From contig JAHDIN010000002.1 in assembly GCA_020630775.1 (NCBI GenBank), positions 1 to 64,000 on the forward strand: a stretch of 64,000 bases of DNA, read 5' to 3'. This document shows, piece by piece, positions 1 to 9,488 of the stretch. This stretch comes from Saprospiraceae bacterium. Its GTDB lineage: Bacteria; Bacteroidota; Bacteroidia; Chitinophagales; Saprospiraceae. The notes beneath the pieces are model-generated. The model ran no database searches. It was not told the origin of the DNA and saw only the letters and a list, made by a program, of their open reading frames with translations. The position numbers were made by a program, and so were the translations under genes. Positions within the stretch are counted from its first letter, which is position 1, and every line of letters starts with the position of its first letter.

Positions 1-1603
1 CTCCAATAGTATATGCTAGCTTTTCACTTTGAGAAGCTGAGAAGGACAGTTTATATAAAAGAGGAACAAATACTTCTGCATTAGTGGCTAAATCATTGTA
101 CTCTATATTTAGAGGCGCTGCACAGACATATAGCTTACCCTTGCCTCTGTCATATTTAGTTATAAAATTCTGTCCGTTTCGGTATTGTAACAAATACTCA
201 CCACCTCGTGCACTAAAATTTGAAAAACTAAAGTTACCCTTGGTTATAGGAAGTTTCAAATTTTTAGAAATAGAAGTATAGACATTGTCAAATACAAATT
301 CTGCACTATTGATTTTAAATACATTATTTTCTTCTTCACTCCACTCAGCAATAGTATTGGCATTTAAACCACTTAAAAATTGATTATAGCTTTCCTTATC
401 TGAGTTGGCATCAGGGAAGACAAGCAAGTTGCCTCCATTTTCTACAAATGTTTTTAATGAACCTGCCAGTCCACTTGTTACTCTTTGCAAACCAGTTAGA
501 ATAATTAAATCATAATCCTTAAACTTATCATATTGGATGAGAGATTCATTGACGTTTTCTAGTTCAAACTGTGATAAACCGCTAAATAAAGCTGTGAGGT
601 ATCGATTTCGATTTTGCTTATTTATAGCAAGGATTTTGACGTTCTCTTTGATATTGAAATTAATAAAATAACTATCGTCAAATTGAATAGGGTAGTCATC
701 AATTTTGACTTCCATTCTTTGCCAACCTGGTTCAGTGATTAATAAGTTAATCGTGTCAGTTGTAGTCCCATTCGCTGGAATATCCATTGTGCCTTCTGGT
801 CTGTTTTGACCATTATGGCTGATGCTTAACCGAATCTCTGCTTCGTCGGTATTGCTGTTGTTTTTTACTCTTACAAATAACTTGTTGTTTTGATTGATGG
901 AAGGGACTACTGATTCAAACCATACTGAATCAATAGTTACATTTTTTTCTTGTACAGATTGCATAGGAACTAGGTTGACCTCTAAAGTCGTATCCTTTTC
1001 TAATTCCATGTTAGTAATGCTTTCTTGGAAGTCAGAAATCAGATAGGTGATATGATTACCCGATTCTGGAGCTGATTGTCTTTGCTTTAAGTTGACATTT
1101 GAGAGTAAATTAACTTCAGGGCTTAACGTTATTTCTTCAATAGCTTGAAGCGCGTTCTCTTGATTTGTCCACCTCTGCTGACTTCCTTTAAGCTCATGAG
1201 TGAGAATTTGAAATTCATCATTTTGACTGTAAGCTTCAATAATTTCTTCAGCTTTCTTTTTTGCTTTGTCTATGAGCGGAACGTCTTCACTAGAAGCCAT
1301 CATACTGAAAGAATTATCCACAAATATGCTGACATAGTTTTTACCAGCTTTAATGCTTTTGTCTTTAGCAATAAATGGCTGCGCAAATGCAAAAATCAAA
1401 AATGCTAAAGCTAAAAGTCTAGAAAGCAGTACCAATAGATTTCTAACCTTATTCCTTGTGCTTTTTTCTTCTTTGATTTCTTTAAGTAGTCTAACATTTG
1501 TGAAATAGACCTTCTTGAATCTTCTGAAAGAAAAAAGGTGAATAATAATTGGAATGGCTAAAGCTAATAGCGCCCAAAGAATTTGTGGATAAACGAATGA
1601 CAT
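1..1603 (-). CDS. BatA-type N-terminal membrane domain / VWA-like protein, C-terminus cut by window edge
   Basis: The frame is open from ATG at 1603 to the window edge, about 534 codons with no stop, so the C-terminus is missing. The N-terminus (MSFVYPQILWALLALAIP) is a membrane segment, followed by a basic linker with FSFRRFKKV and a second membrane segment near residues 58-75. This is the paired-helix BatA arrangement of Bacteroidota. A von Willebrand-like strand follows (VSIFVDNSFSMM, a DxSxS metal-site motif), then a long beta-rich region and, near the edge, a ThuA/GATase-like part (LYVCAAPL). Family members are inner-membrane proteins near Bat operons; the substrate is unknown. A TAnnTTTG element sits only 8 bases before the ATG. 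Family assignment is good, function is not. Confidence 0.8.
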   Translation of the reverse strand, partial: MSFVYPQILWALLALAIPIIIHLFSFRRFKKVYFTNVRLLKEIKEEKSTRNKVRNLLVLLSRLLALAFLIFAFAQPFIAKDKSIKAGKNYVSIFVDNSFSMMASSEDVPLIDKAKKKAEEIIEAYSQNDEFQILTHELKGSQQRWTNQENALQAIEEITLSPEVNLLSNVNLKQRQSAPESGNHITYLISDFQESITNMELEKDTTLEVNLVPMQSVQEKNVTIDSVWFESVVPSINQNNKLFVRVKNNSNTDEAEIRLSISHNGQNRPEGTMDIPANGTTTDTINLLITEPGWQRMEVKIDDYPIQFDDSYFINFNIKENVKILAINKQNRNRYLTALFSGLSQFELENVNESLIQYDKFKDYDLIILTGLQRVTSGLAGSLKTFVENGGNLLVFPDANSDKESYNQFLSGLNANTIAEWSEEENNVFKINSAEFVFDNVYTSISKNLKLPITKGNFSFSNFSARGGEYLLQYRNGQNFITKYDRGKGKLYVCAAPLNIEYNDLATNAEVFVPLLYKLSFSASQSEKLAYTIG

Positions 1604-1610
1604 AGAGCCG

Positions 1611-1618
1611 CAAAAATA
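1611..1618 (-). promoter_or_regulatory. Bacteroidota -7 promoter element, leaderless candidate
   Basis: The minus strand reads TATTTTTG, an exact TAnnTTTG match, ending 8 bases before the ATG at 1603. With the usual spacing, transcription would begin within a few bases of the start codon, so the mRNA would be nearly leaderless. I see no TTG at the usual 17-23 base distance upstream. Confidence 0.45.
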
Positions 1619-1859
1619 TGAAATAGCCAGTCAATAAGCAGCTAAAATTTTCTTAAGACATCATTTGATATTGTAGCGAGCGCTGAATGTCAATAAAATG
1701 ACCAATTATACCATCTGAATACCAAAATGTCACTTTAGTTTTTTTTCAATTCTAGCAGAAAACGAAGGTAAGACCTAAGCTCAGGCGAGGCTTTCTAACG
1801 AATAAATTGGAGAAATATTCTAACGGATTTGTGGAGTTTTAATGGCTAAATGCTGCATT

Positions 1860-4800
1860 CTAGCGTAGAATAGTAATATCACCGGCTTCTTCAACTACTA
1901 TGCCGTTGGCCAATAATAGCTTGGCATAGTATACGTATACACCTTGTTCTACTGGAATATCTTGAAATCTGCCATCCCAACCTGATTTTGGATCATTGGG
2001 TAAGAAATTAAAGTTTTCAAACATTTTATTACCCCAACGATCAAAAATCCTTAAAGCCTGAATTTCATTTATGTCATCCCCATTCGAATAAATGGTAAAA
2101 GCGTTATCTATAGTTGATCCTTGATCAACCTTTATAACATTTGGCAAATAATATTTAATGAGCCTTTCAATATTTATTTGGGCCCTTGCCTCAACTAAAC
2201 ATCCATTCTTATCTATAATCGTAACTATATATTCTGTAGTGGTAATTCCTGAAAATTCAGGCATGAGGCAATTATAACAGCTTAAATCTCTGCGAGGCAT
2301 CCAAAATATGCTATCAATTTCTTCAAGCGATTTATTTATTTGAACATCGAGAAAACTTGTTTCACCTTGAAGGATATTTATTTCAGGTAATGGATCAATT
2401 TGTGGAAGTTCTAGTTCAGGAATAATGAAAGTAGTATCGTAAATACATCCATTATCTAAATTTTCAATACTTAGTAAATAAGTGCCGGCACCCTCAAATT
2501 GGACTTGTTCAAAAGTGTTTGGAATTAGTTCGCCATTTATTGTCATTGCAAAAGGACCTCCAGAAGCACTTGAAACTTCAATTAATTGAAATTGAGCTAT
2601 CTCAGAACAGCTTTGAATATTGTTTTCAAAATTGATGGCTTGTATGGCATCAGCATTTTGGTTTACATCAAGAATTCTCTCAGTTATACACCCATTTTCT
2701 GCTTCTACAACAATTGTATAGACACCAGGGCTTTGCAACAGAAAATTTTCATCTCCAAGTAGAATATTGTTTTCATTGAAAATGCTAATCCCTAAGTATG
2801 AAGAATTGATTTCTATTTCGAAAGGTATGGGTGTGTTATTGCAATCTAAATCATCACTTGATACATTAAAGTCTAATGTTTCAAAATCTGATATAATATC
2901 AATTTCAGATGTAGACTCACAACCATCATCAAGTTTTAAATAGACCGTATAATTACCTTCTGCTATAATTGGTGTATTGAGATTACCAATTGATTGGCCT
3001 TGGTCATTATAAACTTCGCTTTCTGTATAGTCAATATTTTCTAGGACTGTTATAAAAGTTTCAGGATTGTTACAGTCAATTGGATCTGCTATCAACGAAA
3101 ATGCAAATGAATTATCTTCTTCAATGATCGATACCAATTGTTCTGAGGTGCACCCATTCTCGCCAGTTGCTAATATGGTTATTGTTTCAACTAGATCGGT
3201 TTCAAGAGTTAAGCCATTGCCTATAAGGTTGGCGTTGGCGTCATAGAAACTTACATCAACTATAGACGATATAGGATTTATTGAAATAGTAGCAGTTTCA
3301 TTAGCGCAGCTAATGTTGGTGGATATAAAATTAAATTGGGGTCCATCAGTGTCTTGAAATACTGTAATATCATCTGTGGCGGTACATCCATTTTCTCCAG
3401 TAACTGAAAGAGTATAGATGCCGGGTTGGATAATGTTTATTTCCGCGTCACTGCTATTTAAATTTGGTCCATTCCATTGCTGATTGGTAATAGAAGCACT
3501 TGAATTATAAGAAGCAGTAAATTCAAGCGTATTACAGTCTAAGATCGGAGGATTGTTGATTTCAACATCAGGACTAATAGTGTCTAAACTGACAGCAATA
3601 CTCGTCGATGAATGACACCCATTAGTTCCAATCAAAGTCAAACTGTAAGTGCCTTCATTAGTAATATTAATTTGATCAATACCATCGAACCATCCAGAAG
3701 GAGTGGCTTCAAAGTTTTCAAAATCACCATCAATGGAAATCGTTTCCTGAAAACTTAGTATCGAACAGTCCAATGTAACATCATCTAGATCTTGAATCAG
3801 AGGACCTAAGGTGTCAATATCAACGAAATATTCAGCTATAACTTCACAGCCAGCTCCACTAATCGTTTCTACTCTGTAAGTTCCTGACTCAGAAACAATA
3901 ATACTGTTGGAATTAGAAATTGAAGTTCCTTCAAAAACCCAATTAGTTGAAGCAATGGGTTCTGTAGAATCGACAATAAGTTCAACATCAGGATTGTTAC
4001 AATCAATAGCAGCACCTTGAATTTCAACAACTGGGAGGTTGCTTGAAGTCATTATTTCTATAGAATCAAGTGAAGTACATCCATTGTCGCTATTATATTC
4101 ATAATAAATAATGCCCGCTTGAAATACTTCAAAAGTATTCCCTGTAGCATTGGTACCATTTTGATGCGACCAATTAATAGTATAATTATTTGGATTAGTT
4201 GCTGTAATATTGACTGGTTCTTGAGAGCAGTCTATAGTACCTCCAACTACGTCTATAGGAATCGGTAAGTCGAAGTTTCCAAGTATTTCTATTTCATCAC
4301 TTTGGGTGCAACCAGAGTTGTCCGTTATTACGAATTCATAAATGCCAGGAGTATTAATCATAAAGTTCAATGAGTCATTATATGATTCATCTAAACTCAG
4401 CCAATCTATTGAGAATATTGTCGAATCGTATTCAAGCTCAATAATTGATGTTGGCAAATTACAATCGATAAATGGATCAAATTTGACATCATAAACGAAA
4501 TTAGAACTAATGAAATCTACTTCTATAGAATCTGTGAAATGACAGCCGTTTGAAGCTGTAATTAACGCAGAGTATATCCCCGCTTGATTAACAATAATAA
4601 CTGAATCGGTGGGATTATTAAATGGAGCTGGCCCATTCCAAACCGTATTTGATAATGTTGTATCGATATTAATTGTCACGGTATTGTTGTTGCAGTCTAA
4701 GTCTCCACTTTTGAATATTTGAAAATTGGGGCTCAAGGTATCTTGCTCAATTTCAATATCTCTCGTTACCTCACAGCCTGTAAACGGATCAAAAGCCAAT

Positions 4801-6068
4801 ACTTCATAAATACCTCCTTCAGAAACTAAGATAAAATCTTCTTCTCCTATCATCATACCGTCACTATCTGTCCAAATAAATTCTAGATCGTCATTTTCAT
4901 AATCGATTGTAATCTCAACTTCTTGATTGGTGCAGTCTAAATTTCCATTGGACTCCAAAAATATTATTGGTATTTCATTTTCAGAATAAATTTCAATTTC
5001 ATCTTCTTCTTCACACCCAAATTGATCTGTGACAGTTACCGAGTAGACGCCATCATCACCTACGATTATTAAATAACCATCATCTTCAATTTCTAATATA
5101 TCACCATCAGAAGTGTCCCAAATGATATCATAATCATCATTGGGGTCAATGACGAGATTTATAAAAGTCTCGGGTTGATCACAAGTAATGTCATCCCCTG
5201 GATCGAGTATTAACTGGAAGTCAGAAACTGTAACTTCAAAACTGGCTTCGTCTTCACATAATCTAAACATGCCAATATCATCTAATGCAAAGTCATTGCC
5301 TCCAGCAGCAGTGTTTTGATTAGTGACGCAAAATGTGACAGTAGTTTCGCCACTTGCTTCCCTTTCTGCTTCAAAATATTCCCAAGCGCAGGTAGAACTG
5401 GTTAGATTAAGGATGTCACCTATTGTTGTACCGTCAATAGAAAACTGTAAGATACCTGGGGAACCAGGATTTACTGAAGCAGCATAGGCATTTACCAAGT
5501 ACGATCCGTCAGGGTCTACACAAACATCCTGACACCAAATGTTTTGCAATTGTGCAGCGCCATTAACAACCATCATGTTACCTCCGCCACCATTGTCGCT
5601 GCAGGGATCAAAATTGGTATGGCCATCGCTTGGGTCATCTATTACAGCATAAACACCTTCACATCCTAAGTATCCAGCTGAGTGCCCGGTGCAATTTGAT
5701 TGTGCCTCATCATAGTCTGTAAAAAAGCCAGAATCACCATCTTCGAAATCACCATTCACTATGATATTGAAATCACTTTGATAGGTCGCTTTTAATGCGA
5801 AAATAGTAGGTTCGTTTACAGTTACTACATCTTCTAAATCATAACCAGTTTCATTTCCATTTTCGCACCAAACAAATTCGTCGTAATCACCATTGATCTC
5901 ACCTTGTAATTGAATGCGTTCTCGTCCACATATATGTTGATTTTCAGGTACAATGATTTCGAGATCACAATCTGTAGGGTCGTCGATACTAACAGGCACG
6001 CTAAAATCCTTAGCATAAATAGATATGCTAAGCATTAATAATATGAATGGAAAAAGGTGTTTTAGCAT
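1860..6068 (-). CDS. Large secreted Cys-paired repeat protein with T9SS type B (gliding-associated) C-terminal domain
   Basis: 1402 residues. Residues 1-19 form a signal peptide (MLKHLFPFILLMLSISIYA). A jelly-roll-like region at about 90-275 (DDIGMFRLCEDE) resembles carbohydrate-binding or PKD-adjacent domains. Residues about 290-1270 hold roughly twelve repeats of 75-95 residues. Most open with DCNN or a variant, carry a central W or F, then GxY, and close with GC (for example GENGCTATDD). Each repeat therefore has two cysteines. The last ~95 residues match the gliding motility-associated CHU_C domain (YYLPNVIKV, IFDRWGNKMFE, WDGR, GVYVYY), the type B signal for T9SS export. Inference: a surface adhesin or matrix protein. 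It stands alone, divergent from the propeller gene at 6237. Confidence 0.9.
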   Translation of the reverse strand: MLKHLFPFILLMLSISIYAKDFSVPVSIDDPTDCDLEIIVPENQHICGRERIQLQGEINGDYDEFVWCENGNETGYDLEDVVTVNEPTIFALKATYQSDFNIIVNGDFEDGDSGFFTDYDEAQSNCTGHSAGYLGCEGVYAVIDDPSDGHTNFDPCSDNGGGGNMMVVNGAAQLQNIWCQDVCVDPDGSYLVNAYAASVNPGSPGILQFSIDGTTIGDILNLTSSTCAWEYFEAEREASGETTVTFCVTNQNTAAGGNDFALDDIGMFRLCEDEASFEVTVSDFQLILDPGDDITCDQPETFINLVIDPNDDYDIIWDTSDGDILEIEDDGYLIIVGDDGVYSVTVTDQFGCEEEDEIEIYSENEIPIIFLESNGNLDCTNQEVEITIDYENDDLEFIWTDSDGMMIGEEDFILVSEGGIYEVLAFDPFTGCEVTRDIEIEQDTLSPNFQIFKSGDLDCNNNTVTINIDTTLSNTVWNGPAPFNNPTDSVIIVNQAGIYSALITASNGCHFTDSIEVDFISSNFVYDVKFDPFIDCNLPTSIIELEYDSTIFSIDWLSLDESYNDSLNFMINTPGIYEFVITDNSGCTQSDEIEILGNFDLPIPIDVVGGTIDCSQEPVNITATNPNNYTINWSHQNGTNATGNTFEVFQAGIIYYEYNSDNGCTSLDSIEIMTSSNLPVVEIQGAAIDCNNPDVELIVDSTEPIASTNWVFEGTSISNSNSIIVSESGTYRVETISGAGCEVIAEYFVDIDTLGPLIQDLDDVTLDCSILSFQETISIDGDFENFEATPSGWFDGIDQINITNEGTYSLTLIGTNGCHSSTSIAVSLDTISPDVEINNPPILDCNTLEFTASYNSSASITNQQWNGPNLNSSDAEINIIQPGIYTLSVTGENGCTATDDITVFQDTDGPQFNFISTNISCANETATISINPISSIVDVSFYDANANLIGNGLTLETDLVETITILATGENGCTSEQLVSIIEEDNSFAFSLIADPIDCNNPETFITVLENIDYTESEVYNDQGQSIGNLNTPIIAEGNYTVYLKLDDGCESTSEIDIISDFETLDFNVSSDDLDCNNTPIPFEIEINSSYLGISIFNENNILLGDENFLLQSPGVYTIVVEAENGCITERILDVNQNADAIQAINFENNIQSCSEIAQFQLIEVSSASGGPFAMTINGELIPNTFEQVQFEGAGTYLLSIENLDNGCIYDTTFIIPELELPQIDPLPEINILQGETSFLDVQINKSLEEIDSIFWMPRRDLSCYNCLMPEFSGITTTEYIVTIIDKNGCLVEARAQINIERLIKYYLPNVIKVDQGSTIDNAFTIYSNGDDINEIQALRIFDRWGNKMFENFNFLPNDPKSGWDGRFQDIPVEQGVYVYYAKLLLANGIVVEEAGDITILR

Positions 6069-6154
6069 TTACAACTTATAATACTCGACAATTGAAATTT
6101 AGTAATAAATAGTTAAAGTAAAGCGTCGATAAGTGACAAAATCCAATTTTCAAT

Positions 6155-6166
6155 TTGACATGTCAA
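6155..6166. promoter_or_regulatory. 12-base perfect palindrome between divergent genes
   Basis: The sequence TTGACATGTCAA is its own reverse complement. It lies in the 168-base gap between the 1402-residue repeat protein (minus) and the propeller protein (plus), 86 bases from the first start and 70 from the second. A dimeric regulator site is a reasonable guess, but no regulator is identified. Confidence 0.3.
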
Positions 6167-6236
6167 GTGTATTAAATCCTCTTTGCTGTTCATTAGATAC
6201 CTCAGAAAAAGTTATATTTCGGTCTAATAACACACT

Positions 6237-9200
6237 ATGCAATCTAAATTATACACCCTTACCTTATTGCTTTTTACAAGTTTGATCTGGTCTCAGGAAA
6301 TTGACTTTGATCATTTTAAAAGTTTAAAATTTAGAAATATTGGCCCTGCAGGTATGAGTGGTCGTATTACTGCAATTGATGTAAATCTCAGGGATAAAGA
6401 TCATATTCTTGTTGGTTCTGCGTCAGGTGGAGTTTGGGAATCTAAAAATGGTGGCGTCAGTTGGAAGCCGATTTTTGATGATCAACCGACACTCTCCATT
6501 GGTGCGCTCAAAATAAACCAAAATAACCCCTCAGAAATTTGGGTGGGTACTGGAGAAGGAAATCCAAGAAACTCTCATAATAGTGGTGCAGGCGTGTTTA
6601 AGAGTATTGATGGTGGAAAGACTTGGACCTATATGGGCCTGAAAGAAACCAAATTGATACATAGGATTATCATTAATGAAGATAATTCTGATAATGTATT
6701 AATAGGAGCTATGGGTTCGGCCTGGGGTCCATCATCTCATAGAGGTGTTTATAAAACTAAAGATGGAGGTAAAACGTGGAATAAAACTTTATACGAAGCT
6801 GATAATGTAGGGGTAGCTGATATGGTGGCTGATCCAGGTAATCCGAATAAAATAATAGCCGCTATGTGGGAGTTTGGAAGAACACCATGGGGATTTAATT
6901 CTGGTGGTGAAGGATCTGGATTACATATAAGCTATGACGGAGGCGACTCATGGAAGCAATTAACATCTAAAGAAGGATTACCAAAAGGCAACTTAGGAAG
7001 GATGGGTATTGCATTTGCCCCTTCTCAACCTGATTTGGTTTATGCTTTGATTGAAGCTAAGCAAAATGGAATATATAAAAGTACCGATGGTGGTGAAAAG
7101 TGGTCTTTAATAACGAATAAGAATGTTGGTAACCGACCTTTCTATTATTGTGAAATATATGTAGATCCCAAAAACGAAAATAGAATCTTCAATTTATGGT
7201 CCTACGTATCTATGTCCGAAGATGGCGGAAAGACATTTAGAACTATAGCTGATTATGGTAATAATGTCCATCCAGACCATCATGCTTTTTGGATAGATCC
7301 TGATGATCCAAATTATTTAATCGATGGCAACGATGGTGGACTAAATATATCTAGAGATGGAGCTAAGACTTGGCGTTTTGTTCAGAATCTGCCCGTAGGT
7401 CAATTTTATCATGTTGATGTAGATAATGACTTTCCATATAATGTTTATGGAGGTATGCAAGATAATGGATCCTGGGTGGGCCCTGGATTTGTTTTTAAAC
7501 GCGGAGGTATAAGAAATGGTGATTGGCAAGAATTATATTTTGGGGATGGATTTGATGTGGCACCAAGAGCAGATAATAATAGATATGGTTATGCCATGTC
7601 TCAAGGTGGTAATATAGGAATGTGGGATAAGGTTACTGGACGGACTGAATATATACAGCCTCAACATCCTGATGGTGAGAAATTAAGATATAATTGGAAT
7701 GCAGCTTTAGCAATTGATCCTAATAATGATTGTGGTTTATATTATGGTAGCCAATTTGTGCACTATAGTTCTGACTGTGGACAAAGCTGGGAAATTTTAT
7801 CACCGGACTTGACGACAAACGATACAATTAAACAAAACCAAGCTAAGAGTGGCGGACTTACCTTAGATATTACAGGAGCTGAAAATCATACAACGATCTT
7901 AAGTATAGCGCCAAGCCCTCATGATAACGATGTTATATGGGTCGGTACTGACGATGGCAACCTTCAATTAACCAAAGATAGAGGAGCAAGCTGGACTAAT
8001 TTAGCTTCCTTATTACCAGGATGTCCTAAGCATGCATGGATACCACAGATCGAATTATCGAAAATAAATAAAGGCGAAGCTTTTGTGGTTGTCAATAACT
8101 ATAGAATGAATGATTGGTCTGCGTACCTATATCATACAAGTGATCAGGGTAAGACTTGGAGACGACTTGTAAATGATAATCAAGTAGATGGTTTTGTTTG
8201 TTCTGTGATCCAAGATCCAAAGGATGAAAATCTTATTTTCTTAGGTACCGATGTAGGTCTTTACTTTTCATTTGATCATGGTAGTAATTGGCAAAAATGG
8301 GATCATGGTTTACCTCCTGTTCAAATTCGCGATATGAAAATCCAAACTGAGTTCGATGATTTAGTATTGGGAACATTTGGAAGATCATTTTGGGTCTTTG
8401 ATAATTTGGATTTAATAAGACAGATTGGTCAAGAGGGTAGAGCAGCACTCAATTCAGATTTTAAAGTCTACGATCCTGCAGATTATTATAGAACGAGTTT
8501 TAGATCATATGACGGTATCCGTTTTATAGCTCAAGGAGAATTTGTTGGAGACAATAAGAGTAGTGGAGCACAATTTATGGTCTGGAAGAAACCAAAGGAA
8601 AAATCAAAGCCACAAGCTTCCATGACTAAATCAAAAGATAAAAAGAAAAAGAAGAAAGGAAAATCAGATAAATCTGATATGAATGCAGCAAAAGATAAAA
8701 AGAAAGGAGAAGATAAATCGAAGGGTAAAGGTAAGGGAGATAAATTGAAGATTATGTGTATTGATGGATCGGGAGATACTTTGAGGACATTCACTAGAAA
8801 AATTAAAGAAGGTATGAATGTAGTTGGATGGCGACCAGATACAAAAGGGATTGACTATCCTAGGAAAAACGATCCTAAAGAAAAGACGGAACCTGGAGGT
8901 ATGCCTATATTACCAGGTACATATAAAATGGTATTTGAATATGGTGATCATAAGGATTCAACCAACCTAACCATAAAATTAGATCCAAGAATTGAGTCTA
9001 CCACTGTGGTAAATACAAAAGCCAAGTACGATGCGATGAAGGATTTTAATAACTCTGTATCTGCAGCTACTAAAGCATTTGATAATTTAAAGTCTGCTAA
9101 AAAATCAATGGGACTTTATAAAAAAATAATAGAGGTACAAGAGGATACCATTAAGAAAGAATACATGGAGTATCAAAAAGATATCTCAGGTCAGATAGAT

Positions 9201-9488
9201 AGTCTCATGAATCTTTATATGTTACCGGAGCCTTCAAAGCCTCAGTACGAAGACAGTTCGCACACTTTGATGAGTAAGATTTATAAAGGCAGAAACTTCT
9301 TAGGTACATCCTTTAGTGCACCATCAGCTAATGGACAAAATGCTGTGAATACAGCTAAAAGAGAAGCAGCCAAAATTGTAGAAGGTATTAATGAATTCTT
9401 TTCTGGTGATTGGGCAGAATATGTGTCTAAGATTAAATCTTTACCTATGGATATTTTCAAAGAATATGAAGCCGTTAAGATTGAATAG
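6237..9488 (+). CDS. Exported Asp-box (BNR/VPS10-like) beta-propeller protein
   Basis: 1083 residues with a signal peptide (MQSKLYTLTLLLFTSLIWSQ). At least eleven Asp-box motifs of the SxDxGxxW type are visible (SKNGGVSW, SIDGGKTW, TKDGGKTW, SYDGGDSW, STDGGEKW, SSDCGQSW, TKDRGASW, TSDQGKTW and others), spread over residues 70-700. This is the sortilin/VPS10-like propeller of Bacteroidota proteins usually labelled BNR-repeat glycosyl hydrolase; enzymatic activity is unproven. Residues about 783-836 are a lysine-rich low-complexity insert. A beta domain and a helical C-terminus (about 900-1083) follow. No clear T9SS sorting domain is visible, so final location is uncertain (periplasm or outer membrane). 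The gene ends one base before the convergent gene at 9489. Confidence 0.88.
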   Translation: MQSKLYTLTLLLFTSLIWSQEIDFDHFKSLKFRNIGPAGMSGRITAIDVNLRDKDHILVGSASGGVWESKNGGVSWKPIFDDQPTLSIGALKINQNNPSEIWVGTGEGNPRNSHNSGAGVFKSIDGGKTWTYMGLKETKLIHRIIINEDNSDNVLIGAMGSAWGPSSHRGVYKTKDGGKTWNKTLYEADNVGVADMVADPGNPNKIIAAMWEFGRTPWGFNSGGEGSGLHISYDGGDSWKQLTSKEGLPKGNLGRMGIAFAPSQPDLVYALIEAKQNGIYKSTDGGEKWSLITNKNVGNRPFYYCEIYVDPKNENRIFNLWSYVSMSEDGGKTFRTIADYGNNVHPDHHAFWIDPDDPNYLIDGNDGGLNISRDGAKTWRFVQNLPVGQFYHVDVDNDFPYNVYGGMQDNGSWVGPGFVFKRGGIRNGDWQELYFGDGFDVAPRADNNRYGYAMSQGGNIGMWDKVTGRTEYIQPQHPDGEKLRYNWNAALAIDPNNDCGLYYGSQFVHYSSDCGQSWEILSPDLTTNDTIKQNQAKSGGLTLDITGAENHTTILSIAPSPHDNDVIWVGTDDGNLQLTKDRGASWTNLASLLPGCPKHAWIPQIELSKINKGEAFVVVNNYRMNDWSAYLYHTSDQGKTWRRLVNDNQVDGFVCSVIQDPKDENLIFLGTDVGLYFSFDHGSNWQKWDHGLPPVQIRDMKIQTEFDDLVLGTFGRSFWVFDNLDLIRQIGQEGRAALNSDFKVYDPADYYRTSFRSYDGIRFIAQGEFVGDNKSSGAQFMVWKKPKEKSKPQASMTKSKDKKKKKKGKSDKSDMNAAKDKKKGEDKSKGKGKGDKLKIMCIDGSGDTLRTFTRKIKEGMNVVGWRPDTKGIDYPRKNDPKEKTEPGGMPILPGTYKMVFEYGDHKDSTNLTIKLDPRIESTTVVNTKAKYDAMKDFNNSVSAATKAFDNLKSAKKSMGLYKKIIEVQEDTIKKEYMEYQKDISGQIDSLMNLYMLPEPSKPQYEDSSHTLMSKIYKGRNFLGTSFSAPSANGQNAVNTAKREAAKIVEGINEFFSGDWAEYVSKIKSLPMDIFKEYEAVKIE

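Noticed and set aside
1145-1408. An 87-residue plus-strand frame
   Set aside because: It is antisense to the BatA-type gene, whose frame is open over the whole region and has clear motifs.
1860-6068. Repeat protein as a DNA tandem repeat
   Set aside because: The repeats are visible only in the protein; the DNA copies have diverged and show no tandem array.
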